From: Prochilodus magdalenae
Lineage: Eukaryota; Chordata; Actinopteri; Characiformes; Prochilodontidae
DNA length: 64,000 bases
Assembly (NCBI GenBank): GCA_024036415.1
Contig: JAMWET010003592.1
Coordinates: 124,001-188,000 of the forward strand
Reading direction: 5' to 3'
This document shows positions 37,421 through 50,837 of the stretch, piece after piece. The notes beneath the pieces are model-generated. The model did no database searches and had not been told where the DNA came from. It saw only the letters and a list, made by a program, of their open reading frames with translations. How positions within the stretch are numbered: the stretch's first letter is position 1; each line of letters starts with the position of its first letter. A program made the position numbers and the translations under genes.

Positions 37421-37943
37421 TTTAAAGGTGCAATATGTAAAATGACAAACAATATATAATTTATTTTTTGTTTAAATTATTCCAAAGTGCACCAAAACCA
37501 TTAACAGTATGTGAAGAAATAACAGTTCTGGTGGTATGTTTGAGATATCTATGTATCATGTTTAAGCGATATCTTCTCAAGTTAGCATGCTAAGCAGCTA
37601 GCCCCAGTCTGCTTTGTCTGCAATACCACTCTATATCTCAAGAAGCAACAGTGAGCCACTGCAACAGTGAGTCTGATTTACCTCACCACCTAAACAGATG
37701 AAGAAGAAGAAGGACTACTCACTGTCGACAACACAACACCACTGAAAACAAAGACCAAATGACACAAATAGCAGCAAAACAGCAATTAACCTTGGTGCTG
37801 CTTTGCAAAACTCTTGCTGACCTAATAGATGAAGTTTGAACTCGCAGTGTTTCTTCTAGATTGGTTGGTAAACAGGAGAAGAGACGAGATTGTGTGGAGT
37901 ATGGATTTGACAGGTTGTATTGTCGTACATATTGCTCCTTTAA
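37421..37943. mobile_element. MITE with TTTAAAGG(T/A)GCAAT ends, 523 bp
   Basis: The left end is tttaaaggtgcaatatgtaa; the right end is acatattgctcctttaaa. The ends are inverted repeats and the element has no coding capacity. A second member with the same ends lies at 63,239-63,565. Confidence 0.82.
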
Positions 37944-38975
37944 ATGTTTTCTTTTCTGTTGAATCAGCACTTGAATGGTCACTTGGATAAAACATCTGAA
38001 GTAACCTTTCGGCTTTAATGTTTTCGCTTCACCTTAAACAGGAATTCCAACATAGTTTCTCAGAATTTCCAAATAATTCAGTTTAGAGTCATTCAGAGAG
38101 TTTTGATGTAAATTCTTCATTATAAAGAAACTTACCAACTCTGATTCCTTTACAGCAGAGCTGATGGGGAAACAGGGGCCACCATGTTTACACCACAAAT
38201 ATAACCATTTGGCTTACTTTCCAACACCACCCGTGAATCTGCACCTGTTTTCTGAGTTTATATATGTAATGCTGATGAAGGTAAATTAGTGGAAAATCTA
38301 AAAACCCTTTACCACACAGCGCCCTGCACGTAACCCTCTGCCAGTAATGGCTTCAAATTTAATTGATTAAAGTGCGTTTTAAGCCTAAACTTTATTACAG
38401 AACTACCATAAAGCCATGCCTCAGACATCAGACAGCATATTCATAACTACTTCATGGAATTGCTTCTGCAAAGGAGCGTTTAGGGGCATCAAACGCCCTA
38501 GAGGTCCGGTTTCTATCACCACCACTGTGAACATTTAGTAAGTCTGTAAGTTTCTCTAAAACAACGCATTTTACACCAGACCACTATGTCCCCCACTATG
38601 TGTAGCTTAGTGGGCAGTGAGTTTTTGGATTCTGGTGCTTTCTCTTCACCATAAGTGATCTTTATAAAATCTCCTCAGGAAAAAGAACCTGATCTAAATT
38701 GAACTTTAGACCTGAAGGTGAAGTTTCAGCACTCGACAACAAAGATAAAAATGAGTTTTAAATGAGTCCGCATGTATTAACTCAGGATATGGTCCTGTGT
38801 AGTGGAGAATGGAATTCCCAGATGTACTGTTCACTTTCATATTCCACAAAGATGAAACTACGCTGAATGAATGGCCTAATTGATTCCTTGTTTTTGTGAC
38901 GTCATAAAACAGCACTTTCAGCAGTTTATCCACGTCCATTCACACTGACTTTTAACCTGAATAATACGCAGTACA
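37944..38975. other. intergenic stretch without recognisable features
   Basis: AT-rich with no coding exon or named repeat. A lone TGACGTCA occurs at 38,897. Confidence 0.4.
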
Positions 38976-39170
38976 AGACTTCAAAACAAGGATGACGTTA
39001 GTCGTTTGTTGTGTTCTAAGCACAACTTTGCTGGTTAACCAGCACTAACCAGCATAGACCAGCATGAACTCCATTCTGGTCCCAGTTTACTTTTTCAGCA
39101 GTGTAGTCTAGTCATAAGCAACTGAAGTTCATATGCTGGTTACCAGTAAATGCTGTACAGCCAGTATGTG
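38976..39170. repeat. dispersed ACCAGCAT-type repeat, copy 2
   Basis: Nearly identical to 36,184-36,370 (aagcacaactttgctggtta, gcatgaactccattctggtc) but without the tandem 13-bp expansion. Confidence 0.82.
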
Positions 39171-41870
39171 AGCCAATGAGAATTGAGGTAATTTACATAT
39201 ATCTGTTTTATAGGCCCAGTAGATAAAAAAATGACCTGTTTGTAGAAAGAGAAGTTGGAAAAACAATACAATACAGCAAGAAATAAAATACAAGGGTCTT
39301 GATAAAAGACTGGATCGTGGTTGTTGTTTCCACCTTTCATGGTTTTAACATTTACTGATTTGTGAATGGGCCATCATTTCATTCTTCAGGATTTGACTGG
39401 ATTGGAAAAGTGTTGCTGTCACTTTTCTCACATTTTCCCTTTAAAAACAGCAAAAAACAACTTCAGTAAACAGAACAGAGAAGTCTGTGCACGAGCCTAA
39501 CATAGACAGTGTGTCTAGGCACGTCACTCCTTCAGTTTATTGTCTACCCACATGGATGTATGTGCAGTGATGTGGCGTGTTCTTGCTCAGTGAGGTCAGG
39601 GTAATGGGTTGGAAGAGAGAACATGCTAAGATGTTATTGGTTATTAGAGTTTTAATGATTTTGTTCAGGTCACTGTTACAGAAAAGTATTTTGGTGAGTG
39701 GTTTGTTAAATGCTAGAGGGCGCGCCCGAACAAGAGCTTCTACGCTCTTCAGCCCATCAGCTCATCTTTTGTAGAAAAAAAGTTTTCCTTATTTTGTTGA
39801 GGAAAATTCTTCTACTTCCCAATTAATGGAAAGTCCTGCGCAGATGATTAGAAAAAGTTGATGTTTTCAGTTGTTTGGCTCCATTCACCCCATTCACTGA
39901 TGATTCCTTGGCACCCTTGAGTTTTGCGGCCATGTCTTTGATGTATCCCCTTAGACTGACTCTGGATGGGACGCCGTGATGCAACCAAACATTGGGAGGC
40001 GTTTAGAGGCGGGCAAACATCACTGCACTTAAATCAAAGATTATGGAGAAAAGATTGTGTCCTTTGAAAGGCATGGCACAATGGGTTATGCTTAATATGA
40101 TTACGAACATGGACTAACAAGATAAAACATCCATTTTGATATCTTTTGGAGATACGGAACTTATGCTGCATTCGGGTGCTCCTTATAGTCTACATACCAG
40201 ATGGCAAATACGACTTCAGTACATTGGAGTGCTTGTAGGAAGATACATCCCCCATTCTGAGGGTACAGGTTTTGTTTTGTACATGTTTCACACAAACCTT
40301 ATAGAAGCACCGCAGGTTTGATTTACTCATCCACCGCTATGTTCACCATTAATTAACAAACAGAAGAAGAAGAAGTGAAAGGTTGTGTTGGGGGTCACAT
40401 ATGATGAACTTGGTGGGTCATCTCGAAAACCTTATATGTGTATCTACAGCACGTTTGGCTTTCCTGGCCCACCATTACTGCACATACTACTCAAAGTTAT
40501 TCATTTCTTAATTGTTAAAATTATATATTTTTTTCATAATGAGGCAAATCCGCTAAACATCTCGTGCTTGAACAATTTACAGGTTATGAAAAATGTACTT
40601 TAATGTCCCACGACAAACCTGTGAACACATTCCTCACTATAGAATATCTGTAAAATTCCTAAAGTCAAATTTTATGCAGGAATTTGTGCATTGCATCATC
40701 CAAAATTCCAGAAAATCATGAGTTTCATTGTCAGTAATATTGCAGTACTGATTCACAAGAACAATTTGAAAAAAAAAAAAAAATGCCTTATTCAAATTAT
40801 AGACTAACAGCAAGTTATTCACTTAAAACAGAATAAATAAATAAATAAATAGAATAAATAAGTAGAACATCCTTAACGTCCCGATGCCTTTGGTGTGGTT
40901 AACTATAGCTTGTATATCTAATTAAGGGCTAATTCTGTAACTCCTCAGTAAAAGTATTTCCATAAACCCTTATAAAATAATCCTTTGGTAAAAGTCCCTC
41001 ATTTGTATTTGTAGTCAAAATAATATGTACAAGTATTTATTTTAAAATGCTACTACACAGTAACATGTTAAACCAAGAAGAACACAGCATTACTGCAAAA
41101 TATTTAAATATTATTTAATAAAAATTTTTTTCAGTTGAATAGACTCTCATTCTTCCCTCCACATGATCTGAATATGGTAATGTACACAACACTTAGATAT
41201 AAACTCTAAAGCTTGAGGTCCTGAAGCCAACTTAAAGTTCTTAGGTTATGACTAGACAATCAGTAATTAGTGGGCGGGGTTAAGATAAATATGTGCTTCC
41301 ACTTAAAAGCCATCATGCTAGATTAGGAATATCAGGTTTAATTTCTCTCTGCATATTTGTATGGACGTCCAGAGAAGCCATCAGGTAGTTACAAAATTGT
41401 GGACTATTTTCTCGAGATTAGAAAACTTTTCTTGTGATCTCAAAACAACAAAAATTGTTCCAAGAACACAACTTATTTTCCTCAGGTGGGCAGGATAATA
41501 AAAATCATGTCCTCAAGTTTGTAATGTACTGTGAGATCACAAACAAGTTGGGACCTTGAGAACACGACTTTCATTATCTTGTGTTTGCAACACAATTAAG
41601 TTCCCAAGTATCTCAAGATAACGGTCCAGAAAGTTATAAATACCTTATAGACTTCCTTTCTGGAATTCCATACATTTGTCCAGAGAGCAGGATACTGTAC
41701 TTTGCACTGAAATGCGTCAGGAAGGGATCAGTAAAAAGGCTACCTCGCTGGTCTCCACCACCTCAGTGTACTCAGTAGATCTTCAAGTTGACTTTCGGTT
41801 GCTAATTTTACTTCTGCTTGAATAATTATTTCATCCAAGCAGCAATACTTTTCCTGAAGCGTGTTTTTCA
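39171..41870. other. intergenic stretch without recognisable genes
   Basis: AT-rich, with short A-runs and ATAA repeats (about 40,833-40,860). The scattered small ORFs have no recognisable similarity. Confidence 0.4.
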
Positions 41871-42448
41871 GGCAGCCTCAGACTGTGTGTGCGTCTCTCT
41901 CCGCTTACTTTTACCCCCTTTTATCTCTCTTTCTCACAGAGGTGTGAAACAATAGCTGATCCTGCAGCCATAGCCCCGCTTCAGCCTTCGATTAATCAGA
42001 GGTAGTGTGGATTAAAAGCGCCCTTTAGTAGAGTAAATCTCTCCTTAAGCCCTACTGCCCATATGCTCAACCAGCCAGTCAAAGGCACTCACGTACGCGT
42101 TTCACGGTGCAGTTTCTCTGAAGGGAAAGCTTAGCCTACCATAAGCTACATAGGGAGCAATAAATAATTGAAACACTAAACTTCACCAAGAGCCACACTG
42201 GAGCCCTTTCTATGTGTATGTTTGTTTTTCTGGCCAATAAGAAGCACCACCACCTCCCCCCATCACACACACACATCCCCGCACACACCCCCTCCTTCCC
42301 TCTCCTTCAACTCATCATGTGTGTGAGTGAAAGTGTGGGTGAGGGAGTAAAGCACAGCACGCCAACTTCATGTATGGCACATATTAGTAGCAGTTACATC
42401 ACAATTTCATCACCATCTCTCTCGGAATTCATTGTTGTCTCTAAGTTT

Positions 42449-42459
42449 CTCTCTCCCTC

Positions 42460-42490
<31 letters not shown>
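42449..42490. repeat. (CT)n microsatellite
   Basis: A CTCTCT run within a pyrimidine-rich stretch. Confidence 0.9.
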
Positions 42491-42839
42491 ACACACACTT
42501 TTGCACATTCGATCAAAACATCTAAAGTTTCAGAGTGACTTGATACTGTATCAAACGGCTAACCATACAGTGTGTGTGTATGTTGTTTTTGGACCAACAG
42601 GGACCAGCAAGCCGAGAGAAATCTCAGCTGTATTTCTTTTGTTTCATTTTCCCTCGCTCAACCAGGGGTTTCTTGGGAGTTCCACTAAATAAGCACCATG
42701 TCTCTCTCCCTACACAATCTACTCCTTTTCTTCTTCCTCTTCGGCTCCTTCTTCTTCTTTTGGTTGCTCATACAAAGCATCCACAGATCACATAATGAGT
42801 CTAACGAGTCTATTTAAACAAATACACTCCGGTTTAGGC

Positions 42840-43150
42840 AATTAACTAATGGCCTGCGTGGCGCAGGCTGAGGTGTAGTTTTCCACGCGAGCGGTGCAGT
42901 GATTTTCGCTCCTCGGAGAAGGAGAGAGGGGAGAATTAAAAGTTGTTTGATTGTGAGTGAAGCCCATTTGTCTCGCCGCTCCCGAGGGGCCGCAGCAGTC
43001 TCGCTTTATCGTTTTTAACTCGCACAGCAAGGCGAGGCAGAGAGGAAAAGGCACTCAAGGACAACAAGCTCACCGAGTTTTTTCCCCATGCCTAGCATTT
43101 TTTCCTGCCATGCAGCACCGTGCGGTTAATTAGACTCGATCCAGGTACTG
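42840..43150. other. candidate conserved non-coding block
   Basis: Mixed-composition, repeat-free sequence with no coding frame (aattaaaagttgtttgattgt; tgcggttaattagactcgat, a homeodomain-like TAATTA core). It contrasts with the flanking simple and dispersed repeats. Conservation is only guessed. Confidence 0.3.
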
Positions 43151-43384
43151 TGGACTATCAGGTAATGGCACAGGTAGTAAAGTAGGGGGACTTTTTGGGG
43201 GAGTCTGGCCCAGACATGAACTGCCTATCGTGTCTCGTAATTCCACACCTTAAGAGGTGATAGTGAGTCACTGCGGCGTCAAGTCTACCATCAGTCCACA
43301 ATGAATGAATGACAGGGCTGCGTTGCTGCCCTGATGGTGTGTTCTCATCTCTTATCACTCATGTCCAGCTCCCAGTTAGGACAA

Positions 43385-43690
43385 GCAGCCAATGAAAGGA
43401 GCAGTAAAGGCAATGATAGCTAAAGCACTTGGCAAGAGGCTGCTGCTAATTGCTCTCATCAAGGAAGCATGTTTGGCAGCAAATGAAAGAAGTGATGTAA
43501 ATGGAAGCGAAACAAGAGTTGACTTTGGCAACATTGGCGCTACTTTCCACCGCTGGAGCTCTTGGTTAGTCAGTGCATGAAGTTTGGAAAGGAGTAAAGA
43601 GGAAGGATATGGGACAGTGCATTGTTTAGGTTTCCAGCATGAATTTGACAGGTTGCATCATCTTACAAATTGCTGCTTTGACCATCACAG
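43385..43690. repeat. possible diverged copy of the TTTAAAGG-type MITE
   Basis: The right part (gaatttgacaggttgcatcatcttacaaattgctgctttga) is a degraded form of 37,905-37,943. The left end was not found. Confidence 0.35.
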
Positions 43691-43721
43691 TCACCTAGAT
43701 AGACGTTGTTGTGAATTAGTT

Positions 43722-43930
43722 AGATAGCCTAGTTGGTTGGTGTAGCGGATAACACCACTACCCACCAGGAAGCTGCTGCCACATGTGGGAGATTTGGCTT
43801 CCATTCCCAGTCTGGGTGACTGTTCTGTGCTACACCAATACCCTGGGCAAGACTCCTAACACTACATTGGCCTACCTGTAATATGATTAACCTTGTAAGT
43901 TACTCTGGATAGGAACGTCAGCTGAATGTT
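43722..43930 (+). repeat. tRNA-derived SINE
   Basis: The head tagttggttggtgtagcgga resembles a tRNA box A. The body has gggcaagactcctaacacta. The tail is taagttactctggataggaa, then cgtcagctgaatg, a worn form of the teleost SINE 3' end ending ...CTGCTAAATG (by memory). Box B is diverged. Confidence 0.78.
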
Positions 43931-45109
43931 ATTTAAAATGTACTGTTCCTGTTGTGTCATTTAGGTTACGTGTTTAGAGTGCCGCTTGAATATACAGTGG
44001 CCCCAATAAGTAGACACTTGTGGCGTATTTGAGACTGTATTGACGGTTAAAATAGTGACTCAGGGCCATTTTTTGGCGTCTTTAAATGTGAATAGGTGTT
44101 TTTGCTCTTGTAGGGGAACTGTAGGTCTGCTTCTTGCACCACTGTCCTGCTTGGCCCCCTGTTGCTACCCGCCTTCATGAACAGCTGCACGTGTGTATTT
44201 GTTGACGAGCTGAAGGATACAGAATCCATCTCCCCTTCACATGCATGCACATCATGCAGGCATATGGACGCTACAGATTGCACTCCCGAATTCAGTTGTT
44301 CTGTTTGTAAATAACCAGAATTATGAATGTAATCTGGAGCATCCATATGTCTGGAATTCGGAATTCCACACAACACTGGAGAAGAGAACATCAATAGAGA
44401 AAGAACCACGCCGACTTACAAGATAATATATTACAGGATTTTACAGCAGGTTGCAAACGTTCAAGGTTAGTTTGTTGTAAAATTGGCAAAGACTGATCAA
44501 GCATTTTGGTGTGAGATGATATTTCTTTGCATGCCGGCCTGAAACCGGACTAGGTTAGATGACTATTGGCATCCGGAAAGCTACTGAATTGTGTGAGACT
44601 GGGATGACACAGATTGGTTATAGACTACAATGCAATCTTGTAAATAACACAGGCAGGGCTGAAATCTCTGTGGTCGGATTTTTGTTGTTAGTCATGAGAC
44701 ATACCTTTTATCTCTTTTTGCTCTTTTATCAAGGAGGTTTACTTTCCTGGTCACTCTCCAATTTTCCCTTGCTTTTTCAGATACCTTCGCTCTCTTATAG
44801 CCTCTGTCATCATGTCAATGATGCTGGGAATACCGAGCTAGCCTCTTGATGAAGACTCGTAGTAGTTGGTGTGAGGCATGGTGAAAGACCTCTAAGAGGT
44901 TTTATGTCCATTCCTCAAAAGTTACAAAGCTCTATATAGACACCACTCTCTTTATTATAAGTCAGTTAAGGAGTTGATTGACAGTAAAATGTAACTGTGG
45001 ATGTTTAAGGGATTGTCTTCACTCTGTGGATTTGGTATGTAAGTGTTTTTGATGATGGTCCTATAGCACAGAAAAGGTTCTTCTGTTGTTAAATGCTTGG
45101 CATGGTAAT
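43931..45109. other. intergenic stretch without recognisable features
   Basis: A 120-codon open frame on the - strand (44,047-44,409) shows no domain or family I recognise. No other feature is seen. Confidence 0.35.
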
Positions 45110-45362
45110 TACTCATCTTCTAAACTGCTTTGGCCTCCTGGACAGGTCACCAGTCCATCACAGGGCAGACACACACATTCACACCTAGGGGGCAGTTTAG
45201 AATCTCCAGGTTACCTAACAGCAACTCTTTGGACGGTGTGAGGAAACCCATATAGACATGGGGAGGACATGGAGACTCCACACAGAAAGGATCCCGGACG
45301 CCCCGGCAGAGTATCAAACCCAGGCCCTTCATGCTATGAGCCAACTGTGCTGCTCACTACAC
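45110..45362 (-). repeat. tRNA-derived SINE (HE1/V-SINE-like), antisense
   Basis: caccagtccatcacagggca, gactccacacagaaaggatc and gagtatcaaacccaggccct are the reverse complement of the family seen at 30,338-30,655; box B is at about 45,310-45,325. Confidence 0.82.
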
Positions 45363-46880
45363 CTAGTAGATGCCCAATACAACCAAATCTAGAACCAAAT
45401 ACCACAAATTCTGCTTAAGCATTTGTACCATGTAAAACAGCCTTTAAGCATGAGGTTCTGTACAGAATTCAGCCATTCAGTTGCCAACTAGAACTAGTTA
45501 TAATTTAGTTTGCTGTAAAGTATTACAGTGTTGTAGCTTTAAAAAGTGCTCTACTAAGCAGCAGCTAAAATTGGACACACAAGTTTCTTAAAGTGTCCTC
45601 TATTATCTGATGGTCTGGGTACCTGAATGTAGCCTACATTTCCTGCGTAGCTATTAATAGCCAAGTTAAATTGGCAAGCTTGCATGTGTCTTTCTCTTGC
45701 GCTTAAGTGTGTGTGTTTCTGTGTGTCTGGTGTTTGGATGTGTAATCCCTACTGTACTGGCGTGTACTGAGCTGCGCAGCCCCATGGTTCACTCAGTTGG
45801 GGGTGTCTGTCTCTTGAAGCATCTTCAAAGTGGGACGTACTTGACTCCCGTGTGGTTGCTTGTGTTATAAGCTGAACTGCAGCAGTGGCACTGCTCTCAT
45901 AGCAGCCGAAGACCCGAGTCACTCAGTAGGTGTCGTTTACACTTTTTGCATTGTGGCGAATGCCAAAGGCATTTTGACTGAGCTTTGTTTGGTTAAAAAG
46001 ACTTGTGTACCTCACGTGACCTTCAGCTTGGCCAATTTAATAGAAGCTCACTGGACAACAATATAATTGCTTTACGTTTTTAAGGTGGTGGTAACTTCAG
46101 GTTGCTGCAGACGGTGTTGCACAAGGATGATGGGGCTATGAATACCTGCAGGGTGTGTGACGGGATTCATAGATCAAGAGGAGGTGGAACAGTGCAGTGA
46201 ATGTCTCCCTCCATGTGTGGAAAATGTCTCCAAAGCAGATGTTAATGATTGGCTAAAAGAAGTGATGGCATTTGAGCGATTCCTTAGTGTGAAGGAAGTA
46301 ACTGGATATGCAGGTGTATGGAAGCGTACGTTCATACGGGTCTACCAGCAGTGGCTAAAATTCCAGTCTACAGGAAACTCTCCTCAGAGCTGTGTCAAGG
46401 AAGGCATCCACCAAATCTGACCCAACTGGGCAATCGTTTGATGCAAGAGTGGCTGAACATTGAAATCGACTACTTTCAGAAACTTGTCCCATCCATGCCA
46501 AATTGATTTACAGCTGTTACTGGCATTCATGGAGGTATTACAGGCTTTCCAGGTTTAACGGGAATGGGGCTAGACTTACATGTCTGAAGAAGCTGTATTA
46601 AAATGAATAACTATGGCATAGATAATAGATAATAGATAATAAAAGTCATTTTGGTAAACAAGCTAAATAACAGATAGTTGCCAGTAGCAAACAACTGGTA
46701 CATTTGTACACTGTGACAACAATGAGCCTTCTGAGGCATGATATATTCACTGGAGTGAAAAAAAGTTTGTGATGGTTTCACCAAACTGTGCTGGACTCAG
46801 TTCCACACCTCTGCTCTAGAGAGAGATTGTCTGGTTTAAAGATTAGAAATCCCACTTTCAGTGATGAGATTGGAAGTGTG
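45363..46880. other. intergenic stretch, one unrecognised small ORF pair
   Basis: 46,157-46,420 and 46,318-46,506 (+) are overlapping open frames (DQEEVEQCSECLPPC...) without a family I recognise; they may be chance or a decayed repeat. Nothing else is seen. Confidence 0.3.
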
Positions 46881-46899
46881 GGTTTCACAGGTGCTTTGT

Positions 46900-47470
46900 C
46901 TCGGAAGTCATATTATAGAGAAGCATGAAGCTGAAACAGGCAGCACTGCTAAAGACCTGGCTGTACATGAATCCATGGTTCAACAACCTGTCTACAAATG
47001 GAGAGGATTCAGAGCTAATGCTACTCTATCTATTAGTAGACATTCTGATAATACTGCTCCAGCAGCACAACTGCCAATCTTGAAAGAGGTGATAAAGAAC
47101 TCAAGCTTAACATCTTTGTTCATGTATCCTTTTCGTGAAAAACACTCAACAAGAATCCTGTTGATGAAAAAAGGAAGGAACCAAGGAAATTTGCCCGAGA
47201 CTACCTGGATGTTCCACAATGCTTCGGGGACAATGAGTTTAAGCACAAATGCACTACACGATGTTTGAAGAACTCTGCACACCGACACCAAAACGTTGTC
47301 CTAACTGTAAAGCATGGTGGCGGGAGCATTATGGACTGGGGCTTCTTTGCTGCATGAGGACCTGGACCACTTTAAATAGTAACAGGAGCTCAAGCTGGAG
47401 AAACATTAGGGGATTCATCAAGACAATGATGGGGGGGTGGGGGCGGGGGGGATTTATCTTTAGAAACTGT
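46900..47470 (+). mobile_element. degenerate Tc1-like transposon remnant
   Basis: The + strand reads YKWRGF near 46,996, a decayed N-terminal DNA-binding region, then a worn FA.DYLDVPQ.F.D segment near 47,190-47,230 and VKHGGGSIMDWGFFAA at 47,308-47,355, which matches the Tc1 KHGGGS.MVWGCF motif. Frameshifts and stops make it inactive, and the third catalytic residue region is absent. Confidence 0.82.
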
Positions 47471-47860
47471 TGGATGTGCTCAACTGTTGGTGTGTTATTA
47501 ATTTATTACTTGGATTGTGTTTGTCTGTAATTGTGGCTTGGTTAATAATCAGACCTCATTTTATTTTATTTATAAGCCCCAGTTATTCCAAAAGTTTTTT
47601 TGGTTTTTTTTGCAGCTGTAGCTAAGGTTATTGGATCACACAAGATACCAAAATATAAACATAAAAGCTCAAATTGCCATGGTAGCTACCTAAGCTATCA
47701 ACTAAGCTAAGTATATGTAGTTATTTGACGAAGCCGCTTCAGTTTGGGTCCCTTTTTCCGACTAAGATGATGAAAAAACTTGAATAAAGTTAATATCACT
47801 GTTTTCATCTGAATTTGTTGCACTAGTTCCACTAATGCTACCTTTGGTTGTATGACTTAA

Positions 47861-47862
<2 letters not shown>

Positions 47863-47921
<59 letters not shown>
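47863..47921. repeat. (TA)n microsatellite
   Basis: An almost perfect TA run with one C interruption. Confidence 0.95.
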
Positions 47922-48920
47922 TTCAGTGACAAACTAGTACAATAGCTAGAAGCAGTTTAAGCTAGCAATTAGAACCAGTGGCAAAAACACACCAGTAGCA
48001 TGATGTGTGGTGTATTTGTGTATATTTGTATTTGTGCATACTGTGTATTAAAGTGACAGGACACAGCAGATGAACATAAACACGTAACATTGTGAATTTT
48101 GAAAAACCGACGAGGCTGAGCTATGGGAATAAATAATGGTTGGTTATGAATACTGCATACCACAATAAATCACATATTAGCCTCCAGTTTTAGACTGGAT
48201 TTAAATGGTGACACTTCCATACTATGGTTTCAGAAATTGTAAGGAGAATGTTTTGTTCTGTTCGGTCTCAGGTATCAATTTGCCATACAGAGAAGTAATA
48301 GTACTACTGGCCAGGTGTTCTCATAATGAGTACAAACAACCACCAGTTGTAAAATAAAAAGTGTTGAACTGAATAAAGACATCTCCGCACTATTGCACAC
48401 TGTTTACACCATTTTAAACTGCTGCAGTCTCGGGTGGCAGAGTGCAGTACCGTTCCAGTCATTTGTCTGCAGTTCCAGCACATTATACAGGTATTAACAG
48501 CACATTCCATTCCATTTCATATCTACGCTGAACAATAATCCTAGTTATTATTCTCATTTGCATACTGTGTCTCTTTTATGGCTACAAAGTTTCATTAGGA
48601 GCTGGTAAAGGTCCAGTAGCAAGCATGGAGACATTAACAAGTGTGATTTTAAAACGAGCTTGTCAGCCTGCTATTGTGGATTGATGTTTGTTGGCTAAAA
48701 GCACAATCCAGGTGGCAGGTAAGCAGTCGAACATTGTTTTGCCTGTAATATTTGGACTTTGTAAGCTGCCCTGTAGGCCTTGTATTCCCAAACTCCCGTT
48801 GCTTATTCCCCAATAAGCCATGGCACAGCTCCAGTGGCTCAACGCTCACTTACACAAGACTTACTGCTGACCCAAAGCACAACTTCTAGCATTTTTAGAG
48901 TTTAATTCGAAGTGCCAGTA

Positions 48921-48928
48921 TTTTATTG

Positions 48929-48977
<49 letters not shown>

Positions 48978-49097
48978 GTTGCTGTTGTTGTTGATGATGA
49001 TGATGATGATAACAATAATAATAATAATAATAATTAACACCCATTATTATTATTATTATTATTATTATTGTTAACAATAATAATAATAATAATAATG

Positions 49098-49138
<41 letters not shown>
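48921..49138. repeat. compound (TTA)n/(TGA)n/(ATA)n trinucleotide array
   Basis: TTATTA blocks, then GTTGTTGTTGATGATGATG, then AATAATAAT, TTATTATT, TTGTTAACAATAATAAT. Because TTA and TAA blocks alternate, the array is largely self-complementary. Confidence 0.93.
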
Positions 49139-49379
49139 TTAACATATATTAATTTAAAAACTAAAGGACACAATTGTTAATATTTAAATTAATTACCTTT
49201 TTTGTTTTTTGTGTACATACATTTTTTTATTTGATGACTGCAATATATTCTGTAAACTTTTGGACAGGGCCATGTTTACTGTGTTACATCATTTTTCTTT
49301 TTAACAACTTTCAGTCAACTGAAGACAACTGCATTTTGTCATTCAGTGCCTTTACCCACTAACACACACCATACTATGA

Positions 49380-50130
49380 CCAATGCTGGCTTTTCGCATT
49401 GGTAACAAGCAGGACTCAGGATGGTCTTTGTCTCTCTTTGGTCCGGAGAACACAACATCTATCATTTCCAAAAATCTGGTGGACCCGTCAGATCATGACA
49501 CCAGCTCCCATCAGTCCATTTCCAACGAGCTCTACCCCAGAAGTCAGCAGCGTTCTGGATGTTGTTAATGTTCAGCATCCATTTTGCTCGTAACTCTTAA
49601 CTTGCATTAAAGCAATGATAACCTGTGTTTACTAACAAGGGCTTTCCGAGGCGCTCCTGAGCCCATGTGGTCCCATTTATTATAGATGCATGCTGGTGTT
49701 AAATTCAGTGCCGTCCAAAGGGGTTAAAAGTCATGAGCATTCAATATTGTTTTTAGGCCTTGCCCTTTATGCACAGAGAGCTGTTGACATTCTAGAAATG
49801 TTTTAAAGGACTGTAGATGATGAAATCATGTTTACCAGTTTATCTGTGGAAACTTCCAAAGCATGTATTTTTTATCATTCCACAAACTTTCCAGTTTTAG
49901 ACTGCTCCTATTCCAACTTTTGGAATGGAATGTGTTGCAGGCATCAAATTTGGAATTAGCATATATTTACAAAAACCCCTAAAGTTGATAGGGTAAGATG
50001 TTACATGCCTCTTCTGCGCTGTGTTCAGGTACAGAATCAGTAAAAGACAAATCATTACAAGTCATTGCGTACACTGTGTTTATTCACATTTTACACACTG
50101 GCCCAGCGTTCTTTGGAATTGGGTTTGTAG
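49380..50130 (-). mobile_element. truncated DNA-transposon fragment (TACAACCCCAATTCC-type end)
   Basis: Contains tgttgcaggcatcaaattt, ttttaggccttgcc and cagatcatgacaccag, and ends ggaattgggtttgta. I recognise this order from a very common teleost class II element whose coding strand is the reverse; its other end is missing here. The superfamily is not assigned. Confidence 0.65.
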
Positions 50131-50837
50131 TAAAACACCAAAGTAACCTGTATTGACCTACAGACTGTGTTTCTTGGACATGGATTCGCCCTAGACCTTA
50201 CGCTCTCAGTGGTGATTGGCCACCGAAAGCCCTTATAGACAAAGCTCAATCTTTGCCTTTGATACTGACCCAGTGAATCAATGGGCCTTGCTGTCTGCAG
50301 CACTTTGAAATATGGTTAATTATCATAATAGGGCTTTTGGGCTATGTTGCGGTCACACAGCACACCAGAGGGCATGTCTTCTGTCTAGGCTTTTACTCTT
50401 GGAACTGCTGGTAGACAACATCGGGAGGCCCATGAATGTGATCAAGCAGTTCAAGCCCCATGAAGATGATTGGAATACATCGATCATGGAAATAGCCGAA
50501 ACGTTAGGAATGCCATGTGATACATCGTTAAGAAGAAAAAGCACCCCTGAGCTCAGCAAGTGCAAACAGTGGAAAAGAACAAAGAGGACGGATGCAGGTG
50601 GATGCCTGAGGAAGCCTTTCAGTTGTGAAGAAAAGGCCATTAATGAAAGCAGTTCATTCATTTGTTTATCACATGCGTCTTGTGTGTTTTTACTAATCGT
50701 CTAATTAAGGCTCGTATACCGTGTGTGAATTGTGTACATGAATTAGTCTCACTCACTTTAGCTTGAGGTTGCGGTGAGTGATTAGGTTGTAGCCTGCTGT
50801 GATTAGCACTTAGCGATTAGCATTTTGTTTACATGTT

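Noticed and set aside
38897..38904. Perfect CRE (TGACGTCA)
   Set aside because: A single 8-mer in intergenic DNA far from a promoter; expected by chance at this scale.
42212..42538. 108-codon + strand ORF
   Set aside because: It is dominated by CT/CA simple repeats and has no homology.
44047..44409. 120-codon - strand ORF
   Set aside because: No family recognised and no splice or context support.
50312..50704. 130-codon + strand ORF (MVNYHNRAFG...)
   Set aside because: I recognise no family, see no splice sites or promoter context, and it lies beside transposon remnants; treated as chance or decayed repeat.
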